Assembly: GCF_031877795.1 (NCBI RefSeq)
Contig: NC_133933.1
Location: 27,848,529-27,912,528, forward strand
DNA: 64,000 bases
Direction: 5' to 3'
DNA from: Strix aluco
Taxonomy: Eukaryota > Chordata > Aves > Strigiformes > Strigidae
Shown: piece by piece, positions 12,501 through 24,700 of the stretch
Layout: each line of letters starts with the position of its first letter
Numbering within the stretch: position 1 is the first letter of the stretch
Made by a program: the position numbers and the translations under genes
Notes under the pieces: model-generated
The model's input: the letters and a program-made list of their open reading frames with translations, nothing else
Databases searched by the model: none
What the model was told of the DNA's origin: nothing

Positions 12501-14760
12501 GATGATAACCCTTTGCAATGAAATAGGATTAAGAATGTGAGTAGAAGCTTAGCATATATGAGTAATCATTACCGGCAGTTTATATCAATTTAGTGTGAAC
12601 TGGGCTAACTGGAGGTTAGATGACCAGAAGGCATTGGCGGTGGGAGAGGAATGAACCGGGGGCTTTTACATGCAAAAGGCTCGGGGGAACAGCCTGATTG
12701 TGAAGTAGGCAGTAGATGTACTTTTTTGGCTTCATTTATCTAGAGGACTAAAATCATATCCTATTACTTTGTATCCATTCAGATGTTTTACATTATGAAT
12801 TAGTCTGAAAGGGGGATTTGCCCTAAGATACCATGCGTCTGATGTTGAACCCGTGCAGATGTTCCCATTTGCAAGTGCTCCAGTTAATGTGTGGGGATCA
12901 CCAATACAGCCGTGTTGGTTCTCTAGAATATTTTGCTCTTTGAAAGCTGACCAAGCAGATTTGTGTTGTTTGCTTTTTCTCCCTTCAACCCCACCGTAGA
13001 GAATCACGTAGTCAGGAATTGGCTCTGTGGGACTGCAGGTTACCAGAAGTTGGAAACTTCACAAAGAACAGTGGTTTCTCTCTGTAATCATGGCTGGAAT
13101 GGAAAATCATGCTCAGAGTCAGAAGTAATGCTAATGCCTGTTTCACCTACGTTAGCGCTAGTTTGGGTTTTTTCTTCCCCCTCCCCTCCCTGTTCTCTGC
13201 CTCTTGATTTTTCTCCTTCAGTAGTGAGTCACAATTCACATTTGTTCTTTCCAGTTTTCAAAGTGATGTACATCAAGGTCACTTCCCTTCTTAAAGTCAT
13301 GACACCTTTGGGGATAAAAACAATGTGGGGATGTTTGTTTTAGATAACTAAAATAAACAAAAAACTGGATTATCCAATTATTGTTTATCCAGGAACTGGG
13401 TAAATCCAGTTCCTAAATATTTTGCTACTTAGCTGAGCCTTCCCTCACATTTATTATCTAGCGAAACTAGCATGTTTACAAGCAAACAAAATATTGAAAA
13501 GACCAGTTGACAATATGTTAAGAAACATGTTTCTAGTAAGGTTTGGAAAACAGAAGTCTGCATTTTGCAAGTTGTTTTATTGACAACATTTCAGTAGGCT
13601 AAAATCGTGATAGTTAAGATGAATTAATTTTTCTCTTGTATTTAAAGGTGAATTAGTGAATAGTGGCAGTATCAAAGAACAGTCTTTTAGTTTTCTTTTA
13701 TAAATCCATAGTAGGTAAAGACAGTTATCAGTAGATAAGTGTGGGTTTTTTTCTGAAATACGTCTAAGTAAATCCTGGTTTCATACAAATTTTATATGCT
13801 TCTCTCTTGTGACTTAGTGCACTAATTTAGTCTGGTGTAACTTAAAATATTTGACTTTTCATGGGTCAGTAAATTGGGGACTAGATTTCTCAAGCAGCTT
13901 AAATGGCAATGCATAACTTTAGAATTTTTGTTGTGCTGATGATTACCTTAATAAAATACATAGCTGTTTCACAAGCATATATAGCCTGTGCTTTCTCAGG
14001 GCTATTGACATCATGGTGATTGGGTTGGCAAAAATATTTCAGCAGCTAGATATGCAACGTGGGTTGCTATGGATGGTATTCTTTGTGGCTTATATGTCAA
14101 TGTTGCATTTGATATTGATGTGAAATCTTTGTGGGGAAAAAAACCTAACAAGTGGCTGGATAGCCTTTTTGCCTTGCTCTGGTTCTCTTGGGTTAAAGAA
14201 AGGCTGTGTCAGAGGGACGCTATAAGGGAAGCTGGTGTTGCTACCTTACCTGGGCAGATTTGGTGGAAAGATAGAAGACTTATTTCCAGAACGTGTCATT
14301 TATACTGCTTTTTGTGGTTATACTGTATTTGCCTTGTTAGACTAAGAAAAATGTAAGTGGCTCCACAGGATGTGCTGTGTTGCAGAGCTTTGTACGAAAA
14401 GTGCAGCAGAGACCTGTGCAGTGCTGGCCAGCTGCTGTGGTTTCTGCCACGGAACTCTGAAGAGAGGAGGCAAAGTGGACCCCTCTTCCACCCCCAAGTG
14501 AACTGGGGTTGCGTGCACTAAGTTTTAAAAAAAAATTAAAATCTCACAGATTAAGACAGAAAATATCTTTCTTAAAGTTCTTTTACACTTAGTACATCCT
14601 GTGACTTTCACTGTCACTGAACATCTTCTCAAGAGCTGTATTTTTAACGTTTATTTTAATACATTCTGGTTAGCATCACTTTACAGGATAGCACCTTGGC
14701 AAGAATGTGTATATGCGTGTGCCTCTGACCTTATGTTGTTTTTCTTGGTTATTTCCAAAG
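9511..14760 (+). other. USH2A: USH2A intron 2
   Basis: The intron runs from donor GTAAGT at 9511 to acceptor TTATTTCCAAAG ending at 14760, and interrupts codon 162 after its second base. Short open frames inside (for example 9953-10147, 10684-10926 and 12732-13007 on the minus strand) show no family resemblance. A GC-richer patch lies near 14360-14520. I recognise no complete mobile element. Confidence 0.8.
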
Positions 14761-14926
14761 GTGTGTGATAGAAAAGGCTATTGATGGGCAGACTGTGTTC
14801 AAACTCACAATCTCTGAGAAAGAGACCATGTTTTATTATCGCACAGTAAATGGTTTGCAGCCACCAATAAAAGTAATGACACTGGGGAGAATTCTTGTGA
14901 AGAAATGGATTCATCTTAGTGTGCAG
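14761..14926 (+). CDS. USH2A: Usherin, exon 3: LamG-like domain
   Basis: These 166 bases complete Met162 with their first base and then encode residues 163-217. The translation begins CVIEKAIDGQTVFKL and ends KKWIHLSVQ, nearly identical to human usherin as I recall it. It forms the core beta strands of the LamG-like jellyroll that follows the signal region. The acceptor is TTTCCAAAG and the donor CAG|GTGAGT. The exon ends on a codon boundary. Its length matches human exon 3 (c.486-651) exactly. It is separated from the next exon by the largest intron in the window. Confidence 0.97.
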
Positions 14927-17900
14927 GTGAGTAAAATAAAAACCATTTAATATTTGTTGAAATACAACACCTGTGTGTGAATGGTATAACTGTATAAATA
15001 CAAAAGGGTAAATTGGGGGATGTAAATGATAACTCTTGAGTCTTGGTAAAGATCTTAATTTGCGAGCTCATTTTGAGGCAACTGCTAATTTAGCACTGGA
15101 AAGAAATGCTGTGCCTGTTCTGAACAAGCAAGGCTGAAAAGGCTCACCCTTAAGAACACAGGTATTTGGGGTGAAGAAAAGCTACTTATTTCTGACATTA
15201 CCAGTAAGTCCTGGGTCTCTGAGGTTATTTCCTAAAAAAGAGAATGTTTTCCTCATCTATACATGCTAATGTACTTCTCTTAGAGGTGTGTCCCATTTAG
15301 TTTTAAAAACCTCTTACAGTGCATATAAGTAAACATGTATGAGTTTGTGCAGGATCAGCCAAGCTAGTAAGTTACAGAGCTATTAATTCTTAATTTAAAA
15401 ATATGTTTCAGAATTATTAAAATACAGTCTTTATAGTCTAAGTCTTCTGTTGACATAACTTTTTAATAAGTGTACAAATATCCACTGATATTCCACTAAA
15501 GCAGAATTGAGTTTGTTAAAATTTAAAGCGTATGTACAAAAATCAGTAAACAAACACAGAAGTTAAAATTCCGTTATTTGCATGTCTTGTAATTCCCAAC
15601 AGATGCTCTAGTAAATTCTATTTGTAAGCCAAGTTCATCTAATAATTATAAACCACAATTATCAGGTATTGAAACGTTTATCTTCTTCTTCCTTCATTTC
15701 CTTTATCCATTCTATTAAATTTCATTTGGGTTACAGCACAATCAAGAAGTGTTTTGTTGCTTTCTTGAAACTTGCTAAAAGGTATTGACTGTGATTTGGA
15801 TTTTTAGTGCTGATCTTGTCACTCGTAAGAAGTATCTAAGCTGACGTCTTGATTTTTTTTGCAGTTTTCTTTTTTTCCAGGATAACAGCATGGTAGTGCG
15901 AATAAGATTTTGGCTGTTGGATTAAAAGAGTGACCTTAAGGTAGAACTAATGAACTTTACACTTCAAACACTCCAAGGGTGCTATATTACTGCTGTTGCT
16001 GTCAGCCGCGTTTTGTACTAGCCTCAGAAACTGCTAAAGCCTGGGATAGCAAAGTGAAGAGTGAAAGGGCAGGATTTAAATACACACACGCATCTTAAAT
16101 TGTATTGCAAAGAAACCTCGAGCACTCTGTAGAATCTGGTCCTTTGTTTCTTTGGGGAAAGTTGTTCAACGCATAGCAGGAGTAAAGAAGTGTAGCTTCT
16201 AGACCCTTAAAGGGACTGCAGGCTTAATACCTTTTCCAAGTTTTTGAGCTCAGGGTAGAACCTTACATTCTGTGGTTTGTGGTATCGTAGGATTCAATTT
16301 CCCATTAAAGATGATAGTGGCTGCAGCATGATCTATTTAGCACTAGGTCTGGCTATGAAACTTTAGGTAAAGGGGTTTTTGTTTTCTTTCATTTTTTTTT
16401 TTCCTTTTAGCAGCTGTTCAAGAGCATTTTTTCTATAAATGGAGAAATAAATGGAAAATGAGAATGGCAGACCATCCAAAATATGCAAAAGTAACATTCA
16501 TATGGAAATGTCTGTGTGTCTTCAGACAACAGTAGTATTTGATGATGAGATATTTTTATATATATATCGTGATGATATATAGGTGTTTCCTTATGCTGAT
16601 GAAAGTGTCTTCGGAAGATGAAGCACTATGTAGTTTTATAGGCAATAGTAATTGTAGTTAAAGGCAGTGGGAGAGCCTGGAGTTTACACCTGAAAGTACA
16701 AATCACCTGATCTTACCACAAGTGTGACTTTTGACTTCTCTGACTAACCAGCCTTCTCCCCAGGCGATGGCCATGCGGTAGGCATGGGCACTGCAGGATG
16801 GAGGAGAGACCCTCCTGTGGGCTATAGGTGAGCTGCCTGGGGTCCTGAGTGCAGTAATAACCTACTACTACTTCGAGTTTTTCCGAGTCAGACCGTGCCG
16901 ACTTCCTTGCTGAGGTCTTGTTGAGGTGAAACTGCCTCTGATACCTGTAAAGGATTAACAGTCTCAGTTCTATGTCTCTGTTGTAGGCATAACCTTTATC
17001 TTCTAGCAAAGACAAGCCCTAGGACTGAGCTCCGTGGCTAGTAAGTTAGGAAAATTTGCAGTCATCCAATAGCCATGCTGGTTTTGATGTGGGTATGGTG
17101 TTACCAGTGTAGTTGCTATATAACCTTCTTCTACAGAAACAAAAAGGAAATTGTTGTTGGGTGTGAAATGTCATGTATGTGGCTGTGATGTTTAGCCACA
17201 AGGTATTAGGTTTAACTAAACTAACAGTAGATTCAACACCTTTTTAGGTACTTTGCAGAATTTAAAACATTGGCATTCTTTTTACTTTCTGGTTCTAGCC
17301 AGAGCCGGGTGGCGTGTCCTGATGTAAAAAAACCCCTAAATCTATTCAGACTTCTGTGACAGCTTGCTTGGTATGATTTTCGGACTAAAAGAAAATAATG
17401 TTTGTGAATGTTCTGATAAGGCAGTTGAAAATGTGGAATGGATTTATTTTTGTGCGCATAACAAAACTTGTATGTGTGGAAAAAGTGTAATTAAAAAAAA
17501 GGCTGCATTGCCATATTTGGAGTTGTAGGACCCCTAAAAACCTCATCTGTGAATTTAAGATGGAGAGGGTTAGGATGCAATGCTGCTATGCTAAACAGAA
17601 CTTTACATAAAGAAATTATATTCTTTATGCCTGAAGCATAGTAGGCACAAGCTATTCAGAATATTTTTTTAAAAAGTATGTACTTTTGCAACGTTTAGGT
17701 AATTAATTAAGATACTGCTGGTAACTGAAGATGTATATGTTAACAACTCTTCTGTTTTTTATGAAAATATTTTAACTTTATGCCAGAGGTGTGGGCATGT
17801 AACCTATTGACAGTTGGTTTCCCAGAAATTTAAGGTAGAAACATTAAATGCTGCAATTAATATCCCTTGCCTTCAATATGCATGACTTTTCTGGTAGCTG

Positions 17901-19810
17901 AAGCATATTTGGTCCTTGTTTTCTCTAAGACTACAAAACTTTTTAACAGTGTAGCTTTAGGTGGTTTAGGTCTGTATAGGAAATGCAGGTGACAGCAGTG
18001 GGTCAAAATAGTTACCTTGTAAATTATATTGGATATAAACTTGATGGGATATTCACAGCATATTGCAAAATATCGTTCAAAGCCATGCACAGTATTTCAT
18101 GTTTGTATGGTAGACAGGGAGGAAAAAATAGTTTTTGGCATGATACCTTGTTGCTCAGTGACTGCAGACCAAATTACAGGTATGTGTAATTTGAGGTGAG
18201 TCTGATTCAGGACAAAAGTTTTTTTTACTGAATGCTAGCACTTACTAATATGGTTAGCAAATAAGGGTGTCTAATGGACCCTGCCCCTGAGAAAAAAGCA
18301 ATACTTGTTGGTTGACTCACAGGGAATTTATGCATCTTGTTTGTGACAGTACATGGATGAAGGGCAGGGGCGGGCAGGCTGGCTGGCACAACCCAGTGTC
18401 AACAATCAAAGAATCAGGGATTGAGGCATGAGGCTTTGCATGCTAAGTTGGTGACAGGAATAACAGCTAAGGGAGGCTGTGGGATTTGGTTTTGAGAAGT
18501 GTTCACGGCAGATTGGTGATTTTTTTGTGTTTGTTTTTCAGCAGGTTGGTTATAGTTTGTGAAAAGTGTGTGTGTGAGTGATGTAGCTGACCATGAGAGA
18601 CGGTTCTGCCAAGGACCTAGGGTCCAAGTCCATCTCTGGACACAGGTCCAGCCTAATGTGAGACTGACTGGGGCCAAAGACCTCCAAAGCCAAGAAGTCA
18701 GTAGGAGCTGGGAGCCTGCAATCAGGGGAGTTCTTGTGGTCAGTAGGAAAAACTGAAATATTTGTGCATAAATGCTAGGCAACAGACACCATAACAGAGC
18801 GTGAAGTATTGGTTACAGATGTGCAACTGAATTTAGAGAGAGCAGAAATATGGTAGGATGGCAGATATGTTTGGACTTCAGGTGTAAGAGCATATGCCTA
18901 TTCAGGAATGATAAAAATGAAAGCTAAATGGTGGAATAGCACCAAATAGTAATTAAATGATAAGAGGGAAGGACAGAAGAAAGGACAGCACAGATTGAAA
19001 ATAATTTCTTTGGAATAAAATAATTCTAGGGGAAGAGAAGGCTACTAAATTAATTCTACTGAGGTAATCTAGGAATTTAAATCCTTGGGTTTGGATTTAG
19101 ATGTGTAATTTGTTAGAGAGAACTACTACTAAAAACTGTGTCATTGCAGAGACTTATTCTCCAGTTTATAGCTGGGAAATTAAAGTTCGAACAAGAGCAG
19201 GGGCCAAACATTCCTGGATGTTCTGCATGAAAGATTTCTTCATCAAGTAACTGCTGAAGCAGAAAGTCTGGGTACCAGCTTTGTTAAGTGATGAGGGCAT
19301 TATTAGAGATGTGGGTCTCAAAAATATTGCATATTTACAACTAGATTCAGATGAAATAGTAGAATAAACAGTTCTTTGGTTCTGTAAGTACACTTTTGGA
19401 TTTCAAAGAGAACAAATAAATAGGACTATTTTAATAAAACAAGGTGACCTGTGGAGCCCAGAGATGGAATGGAAAAAAGACCTGGAGATTGTTAAAAATA
19501 ATAATAGAATTAAGAGGAATCTCTGCTCTTAAAGAAAAAAAAATTGGAGGTGTAGTGCCCGGGCTTATCCGAGTGAGTAAGCACCTCTACAGTTAGAGAT
19601 GGCAGAGTCTGCAAGCACTGGGGAATGAGGATGCAAACTCACAGAGAATGCTATGTAGGAATAGAAATAAAACTGTAAATATGTCAAGCTGAATTAGACT
19701 GCAGTGACTGTCAAATGGTAAAAAAGTTCTTAAGATTTTTTTTGTGTAAGAAGGCAAGACCTGTGTACAGTGAAGGTGTGCTTGAGATGAAGAATGATTT
19801 GAGTAAGGTC

Positions 19811-20088
19811 CCCAAAATAAATGAATAGTTTTCTTCTGTTTTCGATAATGATAACAGTCACAGAGCAAAAACAAGCTGGGTAACAGAAATGAACGTATGG
19901 AAACAGAAGCGATCATAAAGATGTAGAAACATGAATTTGTAAGCTTATTGTGTACATGCTGATGCGATCAGATGGTCTTTGTCCAAAAATTCTGAAAGAA
20001 TTGGTACATGAAATCCTTTGACAAAGAGCTATTTTATGCAAATTAACAAGGCAGATATGGAGCCTATAATGCTTACATTTAGGAAGAG
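19811..20088 (+). mobile_element. CR1 LINE relic, 5' piece (interrupted by an LTR)
   Basis: Word order and spacing follow the remembered ORF2 of sauropsid CR1 LINEs. A segment with ATGAATAGTTTTCTTCTGTTTTCG at 19821-19844 corresponds to the stretch before the reverse transcriptase core. CCAAAAATTCTGAAAGAATT (19982-20001) corresponds to the CR1 motif for P-(K/R)-I-L-K-E-L. The piece is heavily mutated with frame stops. It is cut at about 20088 by the LTR and resumes at 20607. The 5' limit is vague; similarity may reach back towards 18900. Confidence 0.65.
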
Positions 20089-20606
20089 TGTCATGCATTG
20101 ATGCCATCTAGCAGCTGGGCCTCCCTCGCCCCTGCCAGTGGAACAGGGGAGAGAGTAGCAATAGCAAAAGTGAGGAAATTCATGAAAGAAAGGTGAGTGG
20201 GAGGGGAACAAATGACTCGTCACCTCCCAGAAGCAGACCGCTGCTCAGCCAGTCTCCAGGCAGCAGCCTCCTCGGTAATAAAACCCCTGTCTTCCCAAAG
20301 TCTTCCTTCTACTCCAGTTTTTATTGCTAAGGATGAGTTATACAGTATGGAATATCCCTTTGGTAAGTTTGGGTCACGTGTCCTGTCTGTGTCCCCTCCC
20401 AGCTTCTTGGCCCAACCTTAGTTTACTGCTGAGGTGAGATGGGGGAAAAGAATGGGAAAAGAGAAAGGCTTGACACTGTTCAAGCACTCTTCAGCAGCAG
20501 CAAAATGTTAGTGTGTTATCAGTGCTGTTTAGCCACAGATTCAGAACACAGCACCACGCAGGGTGCTGTGAAGAAATTTAACTTCATCCCAGCCAGAGAC
20601 TGTACA
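20089..20606 (+). mobile_element. Solo LTR of an old avian endogenous retrovirus (ERVL-like)
   Basis: The 518-bp segment begins TGTCATG and ends TGTACA, so it has the TG...CA termini of an LTR. Inside, GTATGGAATATCCCTTTGG (20346-20364), a GTGTCCCCTCCCAGCTTCTTG block (20390-20410) and GTGTGTTATCAGTGCTGTTT (20511-20530) follow, in order, landmarks of an LTR type that is common in bird genomes. No internal retroviral genes adjoin it, so it is a solo LTR left by recombination. AGGAAG occurs beside both ends (20081-20086 and 20608-20613), a possible target-site duplication with slightly eroded borders. It sits inside a CR1 LINE and is therefore younger than that LINE. The family assignment is from memory and needs a RepeatMasker run. 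Confidence 0.7.
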
Positions 20607-21700
20607 GAGGAAGGAAAAAGGATCTTGGCAATGCAGACCTATTTGTCTTGACGCAGTGGCATATGAGGATTTAGAAAAGATCTTTGGAGGAATAGATAAA
20701 GATGTGGAGCTAAATGGAAAAGGGGATAAAATGAAGCGTGGATTTACTAAAGATAGCTCATCACTGTCTAACCTCTTAGCTTTTTTTGATGAGAAAACTG
20801 ATTTTCAGGCAAAGTAAATGTGTCAGATTTCCTCTATCTGGAGTTCAGTTTAGCATTGATGTGACAACCCATGAGAAGTTGTAGGGTCAAAGGGAATGCT
20901 CATGGGGAGGGTTGGCAATAGATACTGCTCAAAGGAACTTGCTTATAATCCCGGGGAGGGGGGAGGTAAAAAGCAGTTGAATTCCTTGAGAATTAGTCTT
21001 TGGGACCAGCCTTGTGTTATATTTTCATTAATGATCTTGGCAGAAATATTAAGAGTGTGCCGATAATACTAGCTAGTAACATAATGTGGAGAGGCGTCAT
21101 TAGAAAGAGGAACAGTAAGATGTCATACAGGAAGAATGGCATCACTGAAGGAACTAGTGTAACTGTCATGAAACAAAATTTGGTATTACAAAATGCAAAG
21201 TGATGAACTTGAAATCCCTCACAAAATCTTTTGCTAAGTAGTTAATCATTAGAAAATTGCTGAAGTAGTAGTCCCAGGTAGTGATGATGAGTTATTGGCG
21301 TGATGTGGCTACAAAAAAGGTATGTGTTGGGGAAACGTATCAGGAGAGGCCTTCCCAATAGTAGTGAGAGAAAAGCATCGTTGCTGCTGCTCTAGACTCG
21401 TGAGATTTCATGCAAAACGTTGGGTACAGTTTCCATCATTCATGTCTAAGGAATATAAATCAGAACAGAACTACTAAGCCTATGATCACAGTGAAAGGCT
21501 CTATGCAGGCCTTACAGAAGATGATTTGGAGAACCTTCTTTTGGGAATTAACTATGGTGAAGAGTAGGAACTCATACAGTTTTCTTCTCTAAATCTCTTG
21601 GAGTGTAAACGCCAGGCAGAAAAAGGGACTGTTTAAGTTGGAAACTGAGTTTGTTCTATTGCAGCAGAGTGTTTCTGAAAAAGCGTTCTGATCAGAATAG
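20607..21700 (+). mobile_element. CR1 LINE relic, 3' piece with reverse-transcriptase remnants
   Basis: The CR1 resumes after the LTR. GCAGACCTATTTGTCTTGAC (20633-20652), GCGTGGATTTACTAAAGATA (20735-20754) and TTAGCTTTTTTTGATGAGAA (20777-20796) match, in order, successive CR1 reverse-transcriptase landmarks known from turtle and bird copies. A region near 21028-21045 (TTCATTAATGATCTTGGC) corresponds to the conserved FINDL motif just before the catalytic YADD-type box, which is decayed here. Further CR1-like words continue through about 21640. There are many stops and no open frame, so it is a dead fossil. The 3' end is not sharply defined. Confidence 0.7.
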
Positions 21701-24700
21701 TGAGGATAAGAAAATGTTTGGGTTTTTTTGGTTTTAATGTAAATTCAGTAACTTTCATAAAAAGGGTAATGTGGTATAGTGTATCCAACAGGAAAAGATG
21801 GGAATTGCTATATCAATCAGTTATGTAGGTAGACCGTGGGATTTCATTCTTTTTTTCCCCCCTTTTCCTGCAGTATTACTGTAACAACTGCTGCCAGCAG
21901 GATGTTGGACATGAGTCACAAATAGTCTTGGAATGGACTGTTGAAAAAGCTACTTGAGACTAGGTGGCATTGGTCTAAGAGTAACTTCATACTTTTTAAT
22001 AGTTTATGCAGCCTTCTTAATATGCGGTATATTGCTGACAGAGCTATTTGCTATCCATTTCTTTGCTCTTTGTACCAAATAAACATTTGAGAAAAATCAT
22101 CCTTGAAAAGTTCTGCTGAGGTAAGTTGAAGTGGATTTGCAACAAAAGTCAGTTTTGACCATTTTTTTTCTGCTCTTCAATTAATATGACTTATTTTTCT
22201 CTAATAATGTCTGCCTTTATTTTCACCTGCTTATGATTTGTAAAGGAACTTACCTTTTCATTTTGCATTTTCAAACAGCTTTGTCTGTTGTTTTTTTTAA
22301 GGCCATAAATTGTGGATCCTGTTTCATTGAAATTACTGCCGCTATTTTAGTTGATTTCAGTTAGTGAGGATCAAGTCCTTCAGGCTTCTGAAAGTTTTAG
22401 ATTCCTTCTGTGTTTGATCTTGATTTAATGATATTTATCACTGTATCTTTTTAGGTATATATTAGCAAAAACTCTGATTGAAGGTACACAGTGGAGTAAA
22501 GCATATATAGCCTTAACTTAAAGGAATCTGATATTGCATTGAAGTGAAAACTCAGGAAAACTGGTGTCTTAAAAAATTAACTTTTAAAGAAATAAAGAAT
22601 TTGAAAGCATAATTAAGGCCAATTGTGTGCCGTATTATTTTTGCATAGTGATACCAGTATGAGATTTGTGCCACTTATGTATTTTCATTTTCAGATTCAT
22701 GTTAAGGGTCTCTCACTTTGATACTTCAGAATTTATTTAAGCAATTAAGAAGAGTGGAATTTAAACATGAATTTTCAGATCCAGCCAAGGCTGCTGAAAC
22801 AGGAGATTCTTAGAGAACATGTCAGGTTGATGTATTTGTTTCATATTTAGTGTCTGCAATTATAAAAATAATCTTTTTACTAGCCTTTATTTTGCCTGAT
22901 CATATCTGTGTAACTCTGCCATGTTTTGGCAGACTATAGCACATTAAAAGCTTAAGAAAGTAAGTTTAAAATCTAAATGCAGAGAGGTAACCATGACTGA
23001 ATTACTCTCCTGGGAGGAAAATGCTCTTAGAGTGCCTATTGAAATCAGCATTATCATTTCAATACATGTCAAATATGAGTCATTTCCTAGTTTAGGGAAA
23101 ATTTCTTTATAAATCTTTAAATCTTCCAGTTCTTTCAAGAAAAGGTTAAAGTACTTATGATTTAATGAGACCGCTTTACATCATAACTGTTTGACTATCA
23201 AGAGAAAACTTGTCCTTTCCAATTTGTGAAATCCTTTTATTTTCTGCACAAGTTTTTGAATACTTTAAAATTTATATTAAAAGCAAGGAACCTAAGACTT
23301 AAAAGTAAGGAGGAAAACATTTACTCTGTACACTCTTTGTGTATGTATTACTAAATACAAGGTGTTTTAAACTGTATATTCCCTAAGTTTAGTAAGGCCA
23401 TGAGAAAGCAAGGAAGCATTTTAATTTAACAAATCAGTTTGATTTCCTGCCTGAAGTCACAGCTTACTATTAGTAGTTCGTCAGTCCCAAGAAGGGAGGG
23501 GAGAGTTTGCATCAATTCTAAATATTAAAGTTTCCTGTCTATTAATTGCAATTGTGTGTTGAAAATATTTAGGAGGTTTCAGTCTGTCCATGTGGTTGGT
23601 GCTGTGCTCCCAACAGACAGCAGAAATAAGCCACGTTACAGTCTGTGTAATGTATTTGAGTGTCTGTTTAGAGAACTGTTCACAGAAACAATGAGCATAG
23701 CTCTCTTGGCAACTGGTTCATCATTTAATCTGCTACGGTTGCAGGCCATGGAGACACTGCTGCTGAACTTGCAGCCTTGCGGTTCTCTGATATTAGTAAC
23801 TTGCTGTGCTGCATGCAGAAGTCCTACTGTGGTGCTTGTCTCTTCTTCTCCTGGTCCATGGGTACCAGGATGTTGACGTTTGTTGATTTGAAAGCTCTTT
23901 GTTATAACTTCAGCTCCTTGGGAAACTGGGGTATTTCTTAGATCCTCGTATCTTCTTTTCACTTACGCTATCTCTTAAACTGCTTCCTTTCTTGCCTGAA
24001 TATGAGTTCAGGCAAGTTCTTGCATATTTGCAGATTTAGATTTACAGTCTAACAACTGTCTGGGAACAGAAGACAAGGAACTTCAGCTGGGCCAAGATTT
24101 TAATTTCAGAGAATGCCAAAAAAACAGGTTTTGTTGTCATCTTGACTACACTTCTGGAAATTGCGAATGTTTTTTCCATTGCAAATGAAAATCCCACTGA
24201 AGTGTGCCTAGACTCTGTTATATACAGTAGTAATGGAATTAAGCCTTTGTATGACCAATGCTGGGAGGAGGTAGTATTGAATGGTTTGCAGAAACTATGC
24301 CTGATTTGTCTGGAGAGTTTCAGATGAGATTTGAAATCCATCAAGTTTCAATTTGTTTTACAAGCAGTTTCCCTATACAAAAATATGTGGCAGCCAATTA
24401 AATTATGTTTTTAATAGTGAAAGCACTATGTTAAGAATGATTTGCTTTTTTTTCCCCCTAATCTCAAATCTTGAAACATCTTACATTTCTTAAGGTTGTA
24501 TTTTCAGCATCTGGTGCATTTTTGCTTTTTTATTTAATTTTAATTTTAGATATAAATGAGTAGAGATAAATAATGGTCTGTACTACTCTAGAATTGGGAG
24601 AGGGCGTGGTGTCAATTAGAAAATAACTTTCAGTCTTCCTAAACATACCGTAACATTTTTAAGGATAATTAATAGCTGTGGAACAAACTTCTAGTGACCA

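Noticed and set aside
23556-23962. Overlapping open frames on both strands near 23.6-24.0 kb
   Set aside because: Neither translation resembles a known protein. Opposed frames of similar length suggest base composition rather than coding.
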